Assembly: GCA_000482145.1 (NCBI GenBank)
Contig: AUXH01000297.1
Span: 1-22,914, forward strand
Source of the DNA: Strigomonas culicis
Taxonomy: Eukaryota > Euglenozoa > Kinetoplastea > Trypanosomatida > Trypanosomatidae
Direction of reading: 5' to 3'
DNA length: 22,914 bases
Below, in pieces: positions 1 through 9,500 of the stretch (positions are counted from its first letter, which is position 1; each line of letters opens with the position of its first letter). A program made the translations under genes and the position numbers. Under the pieces are notes generated by a model. The model had not been told where the DNA came from. It made no database searches and was given only the letters and a program-made list of their open reading frames with translations.

Positions 1-321
1 ATATATGCACATATATGTATATATATGTATATATATATTTATATAATTGTTAAACCGAATGTGTACACAAGACGGTATAAAAATGATAAATGTATGATAA
101 AAGTACAATGGATTACAATAAAGAAGAAAAGGATAATCCTTTTGCGTTTTGTTTTTATTTTTGTTCTGTTCCATCTGCTTTCAATGCTACGTGTATTCTC
201 TTTCCCTTTACGCTTCTTTTGGTATCGTCTTTTGTTCGTTTCAATAATACAAGTTCATCTTGCTTAACTGAACGATATCTTCTTTTTTTTTTCATTTTTC
301 TTTCAATACGAATAGGTTTAT
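1..321. other. Left-edge spacer and 5' UTR of the SNARE gene
   Basis: Non-coding AT-rich sequence. The first 45 bases are mostly alternating AT with interspersed G and C. The remainder becomes T- and C-rich towards the first gene. Short open frames across it translate to hydrophobic, Phe/Leu-rich strings typical of translated pyrimidine tracts, so I do not call a gene. Confidence 0.7.
278..315 (+). promoter_or_regulatory. Probable trans-splice acceptor of the SNARE gene
   Basis: A T/C tract (about 278-304) is followed by the first AG at 314-315, only six bases before the ATG. A second possible acceptor is AG 252-253 after an earlier pyrimidine stretch, which would give a leader of about 68 bases. 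Inferred from the trypanosomatid pattern; no transcript data. Confidence 0.45.
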
Positions 322-1167
322 ATGGACACCGACTCTCCACAAATTCGCAGCCGCACGGATGCATTTCTCACCTTTAGAAAGGCTTACAGAACGAGCGGTG
401 GGGTAAAGCCCACTGAGGAAGCAGCGCAAGAGCCAAAGCCTCGTCCCGGTTGGCTTCCACCGTGGATACGTGCCCTTGCAGAGTTTACTGAATTGGAAAA
501 AAAAATCAAAAAGAAGATCGATGCGCTGGCGGAGAGTCAGAGGGATTTCTTTAAGCCTCGTTTTTTATCGGATGAAGAGGAACAGGGTATGCAAAGCAAA
601 GTCGAAAAGCAAGCGGATGAAATTCAAAAACTATTGCGGGAACTGGACCGGATGGTGCAGGTAAGTATGGTTCCTCAAGACAAAAACAACGAAGAAGAGC
701 AGATGATTTCTGTGAATGCAAAAAAACTACTCTCTGTGGAGCTGCAAAAGCTAATTCAGGCGTTCAAGCTGGGTCAGGAATACTATGGTAATGGACTCAA
801 AAGCCGTGAAAAGAAGCTCAAGAAGTACACAAAAATAGGAACGGATGATGCATATGAGCAAGTAAAGCAAGAAGAAAGAGTATCCCGGTTTATGGCTATG
901 GGGTACACAGACGCTGATATACAGGAATTGCTGCTGGAAGAGTCTCTGCAGGAAGATGTCAGCAGTGAAATCAAAGCCATTCTAGATAGTGTGAAGGAGT
1001 TGAACGAAATGTTCCAAGACTTGCACGAGTTGGTGGTAGAGCAGGGTACCATGCTCGACCGTATTGACTACAATCTAGAGCAAGCTCATGTGCACACGAC
1101 GAAGGGTGTGAAGGAGTTGAAGAAGGCGCAAGAACGCCAGGAAGCATCGACGTGTACTGTAATGTAG
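322..1167 (+). CDS. Qa-SNARE, syntaxin-16/Tlg2 type, with CaaX-like C-terminus and no transmembrane anchor
   Basis: This 281-residue protein is a Qa-SNARE of the syntaxin-16/Tlg2 class, which acts in endosome-to-trans-Golgi membrane fusion. The N-terminus carries a TDAFLTFRK stretch like the syntaxin-16 N-peptide (TDAFLLLR) that binds the SM protein Vps45. A helical Habc-like region follows (about residues 50-170). The SNARE helix spans about residues 214-274; its VEQGTMLDRIDYN core matches syntaxin 16 closely, and Gln241 is the expected zero-layer residue. The family normally continues into a C-terminal transmembrane helix. Here the frame stops after KKAQERQEASTCTVM, with no hydrophobic segment. 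The last four residues, CTVM (278-281), fit a CaaX prenylation box, with Met favouring farnesyl transfer. Family assignment is secure; prenyl anchoring is inference. Codon use is less GC-biased than in the genes downstream. Confidence 0.9.
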   Translation: MDTDSPQIRSRTDAFLTFRKAYRTSGGVKPTEEAAQEPKPRPGWLPPWIRALAEFTELEKKIKKKIDALAESQRDFFKPRFLSDEEEQGMQSKVEKQADEIQKLLRELDRMVQVSMVPQDKNNEEEQMISVNAKKLLSVELQKLIQAFKLGQEYYGNGLKSREKKLKKYTKIGTDDAYEQVKQEERVSRFMAMGYTDADIQELLLEESLQEDVSSEIKAILDSVKELNEMFQDLHELVVEQGTMLDRIDYNLEQAHVHTTKGVKELKKAQERQEASTCTVM

Positions 1168-1577
1168 GAGAGCACAAACAAAGAAAGAAAGTGCGCTTTC
1201 ACGTTGTGTACACTGTCTTGATCAATATGATTGGTTCTGTTTATCGAACTAAGCTAAGGCGAAGCGAAAGGAATGACAATGGCTATATTAAGAGGACAGT
1301 ATTCTTTTCATTTATTTACTGTGTTTATTTGTTTGTTTGTTTTATTCACACGTGTATATTTATTTTCCCCATCCAATTGCTTCATCTTCATCTTATCACA
1401 GATTTGCTCATTGATCAGAATTGTAAACCTTTCCCTGTGTTGTTTTGTTTTGCCTTCTTTTCCAGTTGTTTATTATGATTGTGGTTATACGGTTTGCTTT
1501 CAACCCTTTTTTTTTTCTCATCTACTTGAAACAAGAAAAACAAGGAAGCGATAGCTTGAGAGAAAGAAAGCACACCA
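1168..1577. other. Spacer between SNARE and NIP7 genes
   Basis: AT-rich non-coding sequence with T-rich stretches. It should hold the 3' UTR of the SNARE gene and the leader of NIP7. An open frame here (1152-1478) translates to a compositionally random, Phe/Ile-rich peptide and is not called. Confidence 0.7.
1505..1535 (+). promoter_or_regulatory. Probable trans-splice acceptor of NIP7
   Basis: A pyrimidine tract (about 1505-1526) is followed by the first AG at 1534-1535, giving a leader of about 42 bases before the ATG at 1578. Confidence 0.55.
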
Positions 1578-2123
1578 ATGCGTCCTCTCACAGAAGAAGA
1601 GAACACAAAACTGTTTGAAAAGCTCGCACAGTACATCGGCGCAAACACCACTCACCTGCTCGAAAGAAAGGGTGATGATGAGTACGTGTTCCGCCTCCAC
1701 AAGGGACGCATTTGGTACATCCCTCAGCGCCTAGCCAAACTTGCTAGTTGTGTCGCCAAAAGCAACTTAATGGGCATCGGTGTCCTCTTTGCTAAGGTTA
1801 CTCATAACGGTAACGTCCGCATCCAAGTCACAGCGTTGGAATACATTGCACAGTACTCACTCTTCAAGATTTGGGTTAAGCCAACGCAGGAGCAGAAGTT
1901 CTTGTACGGTGGTAATGTTACACGTGCCGGTCTTGGTCGTATCACGGAGGCAACACCCAAGTACCAAAAGGTTGCCGTGTTTTCCATGGGTGACATCCCG
2001 CTTGGGTTTGGTGTAGCAGCACAAAGCACATTGGAGTGCAGAAAATGTGAGATGAACGCACAGGTCCTCTTCCACGAGGCTGATGTTGGTGAGTACCTCC
2101 GCGATGAGGACCGCATGACATAG
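1578..2123 (+). CDS. NIP7: 60S ribosome subunit biogenesis protein NIP7
   Basis: NIP7 is a small nucleolar protein needed for 60S subunit maturation and pre-rRNA processing. The 181 residues align along nearly the whole length with eukaryotic NIP7 (about 180 residues). The start MRPLTEEE is the family's signature N-terminus, and the ATG lies just after a good splice acceptor. Residues about 1-90 form the N-terminal domain. About 95-165 form the RNA-binding PUA domain, with landmarks KPTQEQKFLYGGNV, GLGRITE and DIPLGFGVAA. The tail FHEADVGEYLRDED also matches the family. Nothing is missing or rearranged. Third codon positions are mixed, as in the two neighbouring genes. Confidence 0.96.
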   Translation: MRPLTEEENTKLFEKLAQYIGANTTHLLERKGDDEYVFRLHKGRIWYIPQRLAKLASCVAKSNLMGIGVLFAKVTHNGNVRIQVTALEYIAQYSLFKIWVKPTQEQKFLYGGNVTRAGLGRITEATPKYQKVAVFSMGDIPLGFGVAAQSTLECRKCEMNAQVLFHEADVGEYLRDEDRMT

Positions 2124-2563
2124 GCGTCTACCCACGGATACACAAACAAAGACATTTTGTACACGTTTTGTTATTTTGCTTGAACGGGGAAACCATTAAA
2201 AGAAGTAAATTTGATTGTTTTATAACTAACAAGTGCATTTCACGAAGAAGAAGAAATGCATCCACCATTAAAACGTTTAAACGTATGTCTAACACTTAAG
2301 AAAAAAAAAATGAAAAGGACGGGGAGGCATGAAGCTGCCCTCAAACGGAAAAGTCGAGTACTCGCTAGGCAAGTGAAACAACGTGTAGTAACGTACCTTT
2401 TTTGTTGTTGCTTATTCGTTCTCTCTCATTCATGCTTCTTTTCACCCTTCCTCGTTTGTCCGTCGTGATGGTGTTGTTTCCATGAAAGAAAACAAAAAAA
2501 CTAAAGTCTAAGTAACTTCATCACACACACATAAACACACCTCCATCACTACGTGTGCCTGCA
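2124..2563. other. Spacer between NIP7 and ISD11-like genes
   Basis: Non-coding. The first part (about 2124-2390) is A-rich with purine runs and should be the NIP7 3' UTR. From 2396 it becomes a long pyrimidine tract. An open frame at 2256-2468 has a Lys/Arg-rich start and a tail made only of the translated pyrimidine tract; I do not call it a gene. Confidence 0.65.
2396..2488 (+). promoter_or_regulatory. Probable trans-splice acceptor of the ISD11-like gene
   Basis: A T/C-rich stretch runs from about 2396 to 2463 and the next AG is at 2487-2488. This leaves a leader of about 75 bases rich in CA repeats (2521-2541) before the ATG at 2564. Confidence 0.5.
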
Positions 2564-2854
2564 ATGTCTGCTAATCCTACGCAGGCCTCCCTCGCAAAGC
2601 TCCGTAGCAAACTGATCCGTACGGCTCGAGGTTTTCGGGACTACAACTTTCGCAGCTACTTTGTGCGCCATGTAAAGGATGACTTCGAGGCCGTGACCAA
2701 ATTGTCTGCAGATGAGCAAAAGAAGTTTCTGGAGAAGGAAGGTCCAGCGCAGCTGCGTCAGATGCAGCGAATGGTGCTGGTCAACCGTCTTTACTCTTCT
2801 CAACCTGTGTACCTGGATAAGAAAAATGAAGGTACAGCACCCAAGATCGAATAG
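2564..2854 (+). CDS. ISD11: ISD11/LYRM4-like Fe-S cluster assembly protein
   Basis: This 96-residue protein resembles Isd11 (LYRM4), the small mitochondrial partner that stabilises the cysteine desulfurase Nfs1 in Fe-S cluster synthesis. Matches run in order along the protein: the first helix ends in Phe24, then DYNFRSYFVRHVKDDF (human: AYNYRTYAVRRIRDAF), and near the end VNRLYSSQPVYLD (human: IGQLYSTDKLIIE). The family's LYR tripeptide is not intact: by this alignment it falls at LRS (residues 13-15). The frame is open from a GTG at 2555, but the ATG at 2564 is preferred because GTG starts are not expected in a eukaryote. No long presequence is seen. Family assignment is good; location in the mitochondrion is from family knowledge. 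Confidence 0.85.
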   Translation: MSANPTQASLAKLRSKLIRTARGFRDYNFRSYFVRHVKDDFEAVTKLSADEQKKFLEKEGPAQLRQMQRMVLVNRLYSSQPVYLDKKNEGTAPKIE

Positions 2855-3256
2855 GCACATACAGATACGCATGAGTAAGTATACATAGGGGAAGGCATAA
2901 TTACTACACGAGGGGCGCATGTACTTTGATAACAATCACATGTCCTTGTTTTTTTTTCTCTTACTTCTCCTCTTCTCTACCTATGGGTAAAACGCAATTG
3001 TATTTATATATATATACGTGCATTGGTGCATTGCTATATCTTATTATTTAATGATTATATTTCGCGGTTTTTTTTTTTTCGCATACCAGATACCTCTGTT
3101 TCTCCCTCCATTTTTTGCGCAATTACATTGCGTGCTGAGCGGCTGTAATCCCTGTAGACGCCCTTATAGCTGTGCCTACTCTATGTGTTGTATAGCTTTC
3201 GTTCCCATTCTTTTTTCTTTCTTGCCTATAGCTAACATAAAACGAAGTGCAATAAC

Positions 3257-3361
3257 AAAAGTGAAAAAGTATCTCGGTCTTTCACTTTTCAGAAGCAAAG
3301 GGGCAGCAAAACAGCTGCTCTTCTTACTGAGCTACAGTAACGCACGCAGTTGCTGTGACTC
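3257..3361. other. Cluster of three consecutive predicted hairpins
   Basis: Hairpin 1: AAAAGTGAAA (3257-3266) pairs perfectly with TTTCACTTTT (3280-3289), with a 13-base loop. Hairpin 2: nine pairs, two of them G-U, join 3299-3307 with 3314-3322, with a 6-base loop. Hairpin 3: 3329-3341 pairs with 3349-3361, 12 of 13 pairs with two G-U and one C/A mismatch, and a 7-base loop. Only 9 and 6 bases separate them, and a T-rich run follows at 3362. Seen by eye. Whether it is a non-coding RNA, a UTR element or chance is unknown. Confidence 0.4.
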
Positions 3362-3422
3362 TTTTTCTTTTTTCACTTTTCTAATATTATCTGAAAACTA
3401 TTGATTTCTTTGTCATTTTACT

Positions 3423-3447
3423 ATCATTTTTTTTTGTTCTTTTTTAG
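3423..3447 (+). promoter_or_regulatory. Probable trans-splice acceptor of the giant gene
   Basis: A strong T-rich tract ends in AG at 3446-3447. The leader to the ATG at 3577 would be about 129 bases and ends in an A-rich stretch with runs of up to about 15 A. Confidence 0.6.
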
Positions 3448-3576
3448 CTTCCCCTTTCTTAATTTTTGTGCGACCTAAACCCAGAGACGGGTTCCATCAA
3501 AACAAACAAAAAAAAAACAGCAAAAATAGGTGCACATCTAAATAGCAAAAAAAAAAAAAAACGGAAGAAGAAAACG

Positions 3577-6500
3577 ATGTATACAACGAATGACGCAACA
3601 ATGGCGTACGCTGCGCTGACTCAGCGGCAGCAACCAACCGATACCGCAGAGCTTTTTGCTGAGTACTTTGCTGTCTGCCGCGCGTACAGTGATACGCCCG
3701 TCGCACGCGAAACGCATCAACGCTTTATCGCGCAAGTGGATGCGCTGCGCTCAGTTTTCAAAACCCAGACGCGCAAGAACTCGATCAGCACCCGACGCGT
3801 CGTCCACAACCACCTCAACAGCAGCAACCCCAACCCTGTCGGGACGAGCCCCCCGAGCGCGCCGGCCCCGCCCTCCCTGAGCGCCATGTCGAACCGAAAG
3901 GCGAAGAAGGACGTGCTGGCCAGCGGCGGCACCGCCTCGCTGCCGGACCCGTCGCGGCTGTCGGCGGGCGTGCCGACCCCGCTGCTCACCTCCCCCATGG
4001 GCACGAGCCGCACGGACAGCACCCCGCCCACCGGGCCCAGCTTCAACGACGACGTGAGCGAGATGGAGGGCAAATCCAACGGCTCCTCCGGCCGTGTGTC
4101 GCCCACGCACGGCGTGCGGAAGCTGGGCGCGGAGGCCGCGCCGCCGGCCCCCAGCCGCAGCGCGCCGCCGGCCGCGCCCAGCTCCGGGGCGCCCTCCTAC
4201 GTCATTCTGCGGAATGAGTGGAACGCGGAGTACTACTACGAGCAGTTCTACAAGACGTGGAATGTCTTCACCAACGCCCTCGCGGACGACATTGTCGAGA
4301 CCGTCATGGTGTGGATCTCGGACAACGAGGGCTGCACGGATGTCTGGCGGCAGCTGGTGCGGGTCAGCAACAGCTGCTGCTACGACCAGGCACACGGCAT
4401 GTGCCTGCTGCGCTGGAACACCGCGCGGGAGGTGCGCAGCTACATCGACGCGGCCCATGCGGTGCTCAACGCCGCCCTGTCCGCCTTCTATACGCCGCTC
4501 GCGATGGGGCTGGAGGTGCTCGGCGTCCCGGTGCTCTGTCTCTCACTGGCGCCCGTCAGCGGACCCTGGCGGGACTGGCAACAGGTGTACCTTGCGCGGC
4601 ACGCCTTCAGCGGCATGTGTGCCTCCCTGCGCCTGCTGCGCCCCTACAAGGCGTCCGAGTTCAGCACCGGCGAGGAGGGCGGCGGTGGCGGGCCCCGCCG
4701 CAGCACCGCCGGCGCGGATGCCATGCTGCTGTGTGGCAGCGGTGGCAACAACCTCAACCCCCGCGCCGTGAACGCGAACGGCTCTCTCACCACGCCGACG
4801 GAGATGCCGTATGGGAACAACATGTCTCTCACCAGCGCCGCCGCGGCGGCCGCCGTGTACTACAATAGTAATATGATGAACACGAACAACAGTAGCAACA
4901 ATAACAACAGTAGCGCGACGGTGAACGCGACGAGTGCCATGGCGGGCGGTAACAACAGCAACAACAACAATAATAATAATAGCAACAACAACAATAGTGT
5001 ATTCAATATGGTGAACAACAGCATTTTTTTCGCTGGTGCGAGCCCCACCACCGGCGGTGGTGCCGGCAACCCGAGTGCGGTCTCCGCATTTGACATGGCC
5101 CGGCGCGCGGCGAAGCTCGGCGCGCATGGCTCCAATCGGCCCTCTCCCATCATCGCCGCCTCGGGCGCCGACGCGCGGTGGTACCTGGTCGACCCCCGTA
5201 CGCTGTGCTACCTCCAAAACTACACGCGCCACGCGCCACTTGTCGCCGCGATGCCGCGCACGGAGATCTATCAAAACATCTCCGGTGTGCTGTCGAGGGA
5301 GTATGGGCCCAATGAGTATATCCTACAGTCGCGGCTGAAGAACATTGTGGCGCAGTTGCTCAATGGCATCAACACGGAGAAGTCGATTCTGGTGTCGACC
5401 ATCTGCCACGTCCACGGCGTGCACTTCGGCACGTACATCTACGCGATTGTCGATCTCCTGCGCGCGGAGGAGAAGCAACTGACGGCGACACTGCAGAGCT
5501 CCGTGCGCACCGGCGCCAGCTCGCCGGCGGTGCAGGCGCGGCTGCAGCAGTGCAACAAGTGCCTGCAGGCCATCGTCGGCGAGCTCCTTGCGCGGGTAAT
5601 CAAGAAGCTGATGAAGCAGGAGTGGTTCGCACTCACCCGCAGCGACCCCGCGTGGCTCAAGCGGCTGCAGGGCTGTATGCAGGAAATGAAAACGTCGCGG
5701 GGCGGTCGTGCGAGCCGGCACAAGCCGGACCCCAGCATCCCCAAGAAGCCGCTTGCTAACCCGGACGGCGCGGAGAGCGACGATGAGGATGCGGCGGCGA
5801 TGAAGGAGCTCAGCCACCTGCGGCGCGGCAGCTCCACCGACAGCTACAGCGCGCTCACGGACCGCGGCAGCAGCAGCCACGGCACGGGCGCCCACCCCGC
5901 CGAGAGTCCCTCCGACAACAGCCAGAGCAACGCGGAGCAGCGGAAAGAGCTGGTGCGGCTGGCGGAGCCGGCGCTGAATCAGCTCCTGCACATTCTGGAG
6001 GGCGTGTTTCTTGTGGTGCGCGAGGAGGACGAGGAGGCGCCCAACGAGGACGACAGCAGCACCGGCAACCGCCTGCCCGCGACGTCGCTGTCGCTGCCGC
6101 CGGGCCCACCCCCGCGCGGCGCGGCGGGCCTCGCGGACGAGGCGGCCGCCACCGCGCCGACCGCCGACACGACACGGGTGGCGCGCGCGGCTGCGGAGCG
6201 CGACGATGCGACGGAGGACACCCCCGCCGTGACCATGAGCCACGACGTGTCGGTCATATCCTACTCCGGCACGCAGCCGGCGCACCCCGCCGACTCCGTC
6301 GTCACCGCGTCCCTGCTCCACAGCGATGGGGACGCGCCGAGGGACGACGACGCGGCCGCGGTGTCGCGCAGCCCCTCCCGGGCGCCGGAGGGACCCCCAG
6401 CCGCCCCGCCACCACTGCTGTCCACGCTGCCACGCCGGCGGGACTGGGCGGCCTACCCGCCCTTCAACCGCGCCCTCCACGGCGTCCGCTTCCGCGAGGA

Positions 6501-9500
6501 CATGTTCGAGCAGCTGCTGTACATGGTGAACGACCTGTTTGTGTTCCGGCCCTACAGCGGGAACGAGCGTCAGGAGGAGAGCCAGGTGCTCCAGCGCCGC
6601 GCGCTAGCGGTCTACCCCCGCCGCGCGGCCAGCGGCGGCAGCGGCTTTAGCCGCTACAAGGCCGCCCCGGCCGCGGCCGCGGCCGCCGCCGCCGCGGGCC
6701 GCTACGGGGTCGTGGAGGACGAGAAGATCAAGGTGCGGCCGTCGGAGCTCTTCGCGGGGTGGACGCTGCAGTGCCTACAGGAGATGCTAGGCGTGCCGCT
6801 CGTCCTGCGGCAGAGCCGCGTCGACATTGACCGCGCGAGCACGACGGAGGGCAACATCTTTGTGCGGCTCTTCGAGGACCTGCTGCGCTCCTGCGCGAGC
6901 GACGCGAACGCGCATCCACTGGCGTCGCACGCCGGCGACGGCCCCCCGCTCCACCACGGCGCGTCCGCGGCGAGCGGGCTCTTCGCCAGCGCGGCCTCGG
7001 CGAGCCGCCTGCAGTGGCAGGACGGCTGCTTCAGTGAGCGCGCGAGCCCGCTGCGGCTGCGCTCGCGGGTGTGGCGCACGACGCTGGAGCTGCCGCTGCC
7101 GCTCAAGGCGGTCGGCACGCGTGGTGGGCTGGAGCGCATCGTCGAGTACGCGGACGAGCAGTACCAGATTGGGCAGCGCGTCACCGCGACGCCCCACCGC
7201 GCGATGGGGCCGCGGTCCGCGACGACAGAGAAAACGCTCCACTACGCGCGGCTCGGCCGCTACATCTGGCTGCACGCGACGGAGGTCCGCATCGCCTGCC
7301 GCGGCTGGCCCGTCGCGGAGGACTTCGACTTTGTGAAGAACATCGTGACGAACAGCAACAGTGCGGGCAGCTACGCCGGCGGCGGCCGCGGGCCGCGCGG
7401 CGGCCAGCGCGGCAGCCTCGCGACGCGCCGCAGCCGCAGCCTCGGCGCCCGCCGCACCACCGAGGACCTGGCCAGCGGCGACCTCCTCTCCGGCGGCGGT
7501 ACGCACCGCAGCCTCGCGGAGTCGCTCTACGGCAACGTCGACGACGCGCGCAGCCGCAGCGCCTTCATCCTCTCCGTGAGCTACCGGCTGTGCCTGCTGC
7601 TCAGCAAGACGGACCTGCCGGAGGCGCTCAACGCGCTGTGGCAGTACAACGAACAGGTGGAGCACCTCTGCGACAACGCCGCGGCCGTCTCCTATCTCCT
7701 CCGCATCAAGATTATGCTCCTGTCGAACCTCGGCGCCACGTTTGTCGCGCCGCTCATCACAACCGCGCTCGAAAACGCGGTCACGGATCTCAACATTCTC
7801 ACCGGCGGCACCCTCGGGCAGCAGACTCTGCTGCTCGGCGGCCCTGGCGCCGCCGCCGCCGCAAAGGCGGAGGCGGCGCCGGCGGCCAGCGAGGAGCCGC
7901 AGATCCTGTCCCCCACGGGGCCCTACGACATGGACCGTCGCCGGATGAGCGACCTGACGTCGCCCAACACCTCCGCCGGCGGCGCGGCGGGGGCCAGTGC
8001 AAGCTTCCGGCGGCCTTCCCCGGTCGGCGCGGGCGGGATGGGGGTGAAGGACCGCGAGCACCACCTGCTGCGCCACACCGGCAGCAGCCCCACGACCGGC
8101 GCGGTGGGGAAGCTGCAGTCGAGTGAAGATAACCGCCCCCGCTCCCGCACCGAGACGTGGGCACTGGACCAGTGCACCCGCCTCGAGAAGCGCAGTGGCA
8201 GCGCGGGCGCCACGACCGCGACGGACGGCAGCAGCCTGCCCCGCATGCCGCTCATCCTGCCGCTCAGTGGGGGCGGGGGCAGTGGGGGGACGAACAACAA
8301 CAACAACAACAACAGTCGGATGGCGCAGACCGCGCCCGATGTGGAGGAGCACGCGCAGCGCTCCGGCGCCGGCATGGGGCTGCCGCCGCTCGTGCGCAAC
8401 TACCGGTTTTGCAACCTAATGAATGCGAACAACAGCAGCGCGATGAACGACAACAATCATGTGTTCAGCCCGCCAGAGACCTCCGCCATGACGGTGTCCT
8501 CCGCGCGCTTGGACAGTCGCGGCGGCGGGCTCATCCACATCCGGAGCAATGAGTCGCCCGTCAGCGGCAACAGTAGCAATGCCTTCTTCAGCGGCCACGC
8601 GAGCCAGCCGGTCGGCGGCGGGGCGGTCACCGCGACGGCGGCCGTGCCGCCGTCGGCGCTGCATGAGCTGCGGCCGGTGCAGTGCACGGAGCTCTTTTAC
8701 GTGCTCCTGACTCTGCTGGTGAAGCACATGCTGGTGCCAGACGCGCAGCGCACGCCCAAGGAGGGCTGGAACAACGCCGTGCTGTACTGCAGCTTCCGTC
8801 GCGACATTATCGCGCTGGACCTCGGCGAGGTCAGCACGGAAGCCGCCATGGCGAGCAACGACCTCGGCCTGCTGCTGCTGCAGAGCCGCGACACGAGTCG
8901 GCAGGCGCGCCGCGAGCTGCAGCGCGCGGAGCGCAGCCTCGCGGCGAGCGTGCGCTGGTGGCACCGGCAGGCGCGGCGGTTGCGGCGGCAGCAGGTCGGT
9001 CGTGAGCGGCAGATGTACGTGCGCACCGTCATGCGCTGCGAGCTGCCTGTGCCCAGGCACCGCCATCGCGACGCCCTCGACGCGACGGGGGACGTGCGGC
9101 CGCCGATGATCAGCGTCGGCAGCACCTACACGAACAGCATGGACAACCCCGAGCTCTGGCGGCAGCAGCAGCAGCGGCGAGAGAGCGCCGGCGGCAGTAG
9201 CGACAGCGATGCCAACAGCGACGATGCCTACACGGAAGAAGGCGAAGATGAGGCGTACCAGGCGCTGCTGGTGGAGATGAAGGAGCGCGGCAGCACCGGA
9301 CTCGTCGTCCGTCCGCACCGCATCGCGGCCGCGGTCGAGGTGCCCCTCTTCAACACGCGCTTCAAGTTTCTGCGAGGGTGCGAGCTGATGGAAAAGGCCC
9401 TGTACTCGGTGCGCAACAACATGGCCTTTGCGCTGTGTCAGGAGGCACTGGAGGTGTACCAGCACAACCGCGCGCACCTGGCGTCGCTCATCGCGAAGGC

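Larger units (their letters stand above)
2855..3576. other. Spacer before the giant gene, with a mid-GC structured patch
   Basis: No convincing protein gene. Three pyrimidine-rich zones are present (about 2947-2978, 3069-3080 and 3421-3460). Between them, about 3110-3361, lies a patch of balanced composition unlike the flanking AT-rich DNA. It holds an inverted repeat ATTACA/TGTAAT (3122-3127, 3144-3149), three copies of TATAGCT (3165, 3191, 3227) and three consecutive hairpins (3257-3361). The open frame at 3018-3404 crosses this patch but its translation looks random. Confidence 0.6.

Noticed and set aside
1152..1478. Open frame after the SNARE stop that might supply a frameshifted membrane anchor
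   Set aside because: Its first hydrophobic stretch is short and contains His and Asn, and the rest is random spacer translation. The in-frame CaaX-like ending needs no sequence error. Kept as the main way to refute the CaaX idea.
2256..2468. 70-codon open frame between NIP7 and the ISD11-like gene
   Set aside because: The second half is the translated pyrimidine tract of the next gene's acceptor and no motif is seen.
3291..3293. AGA box after hairpin 1, as in single-hairpin H/ACA-like RNAs of trypanosomes
   Set aside because: AGA is too common, and no guide pocket or rRNA complementarity could be established by eye.
3018..3404. 128-codon open frame across the hairpin patch
   Set aside because: The translation is a mix of Phe/Leu/Cys strings and random sequence and it spans three pyrimidine zones. 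RNA structure explains the region better than coding.
3466..3576. N-terminal extension of the giant protein from TTG
   Set aside because: It lacks an ATG, begins about 20 bases after the splice acceptor, and is mostly translated poly-A (Lys runs).
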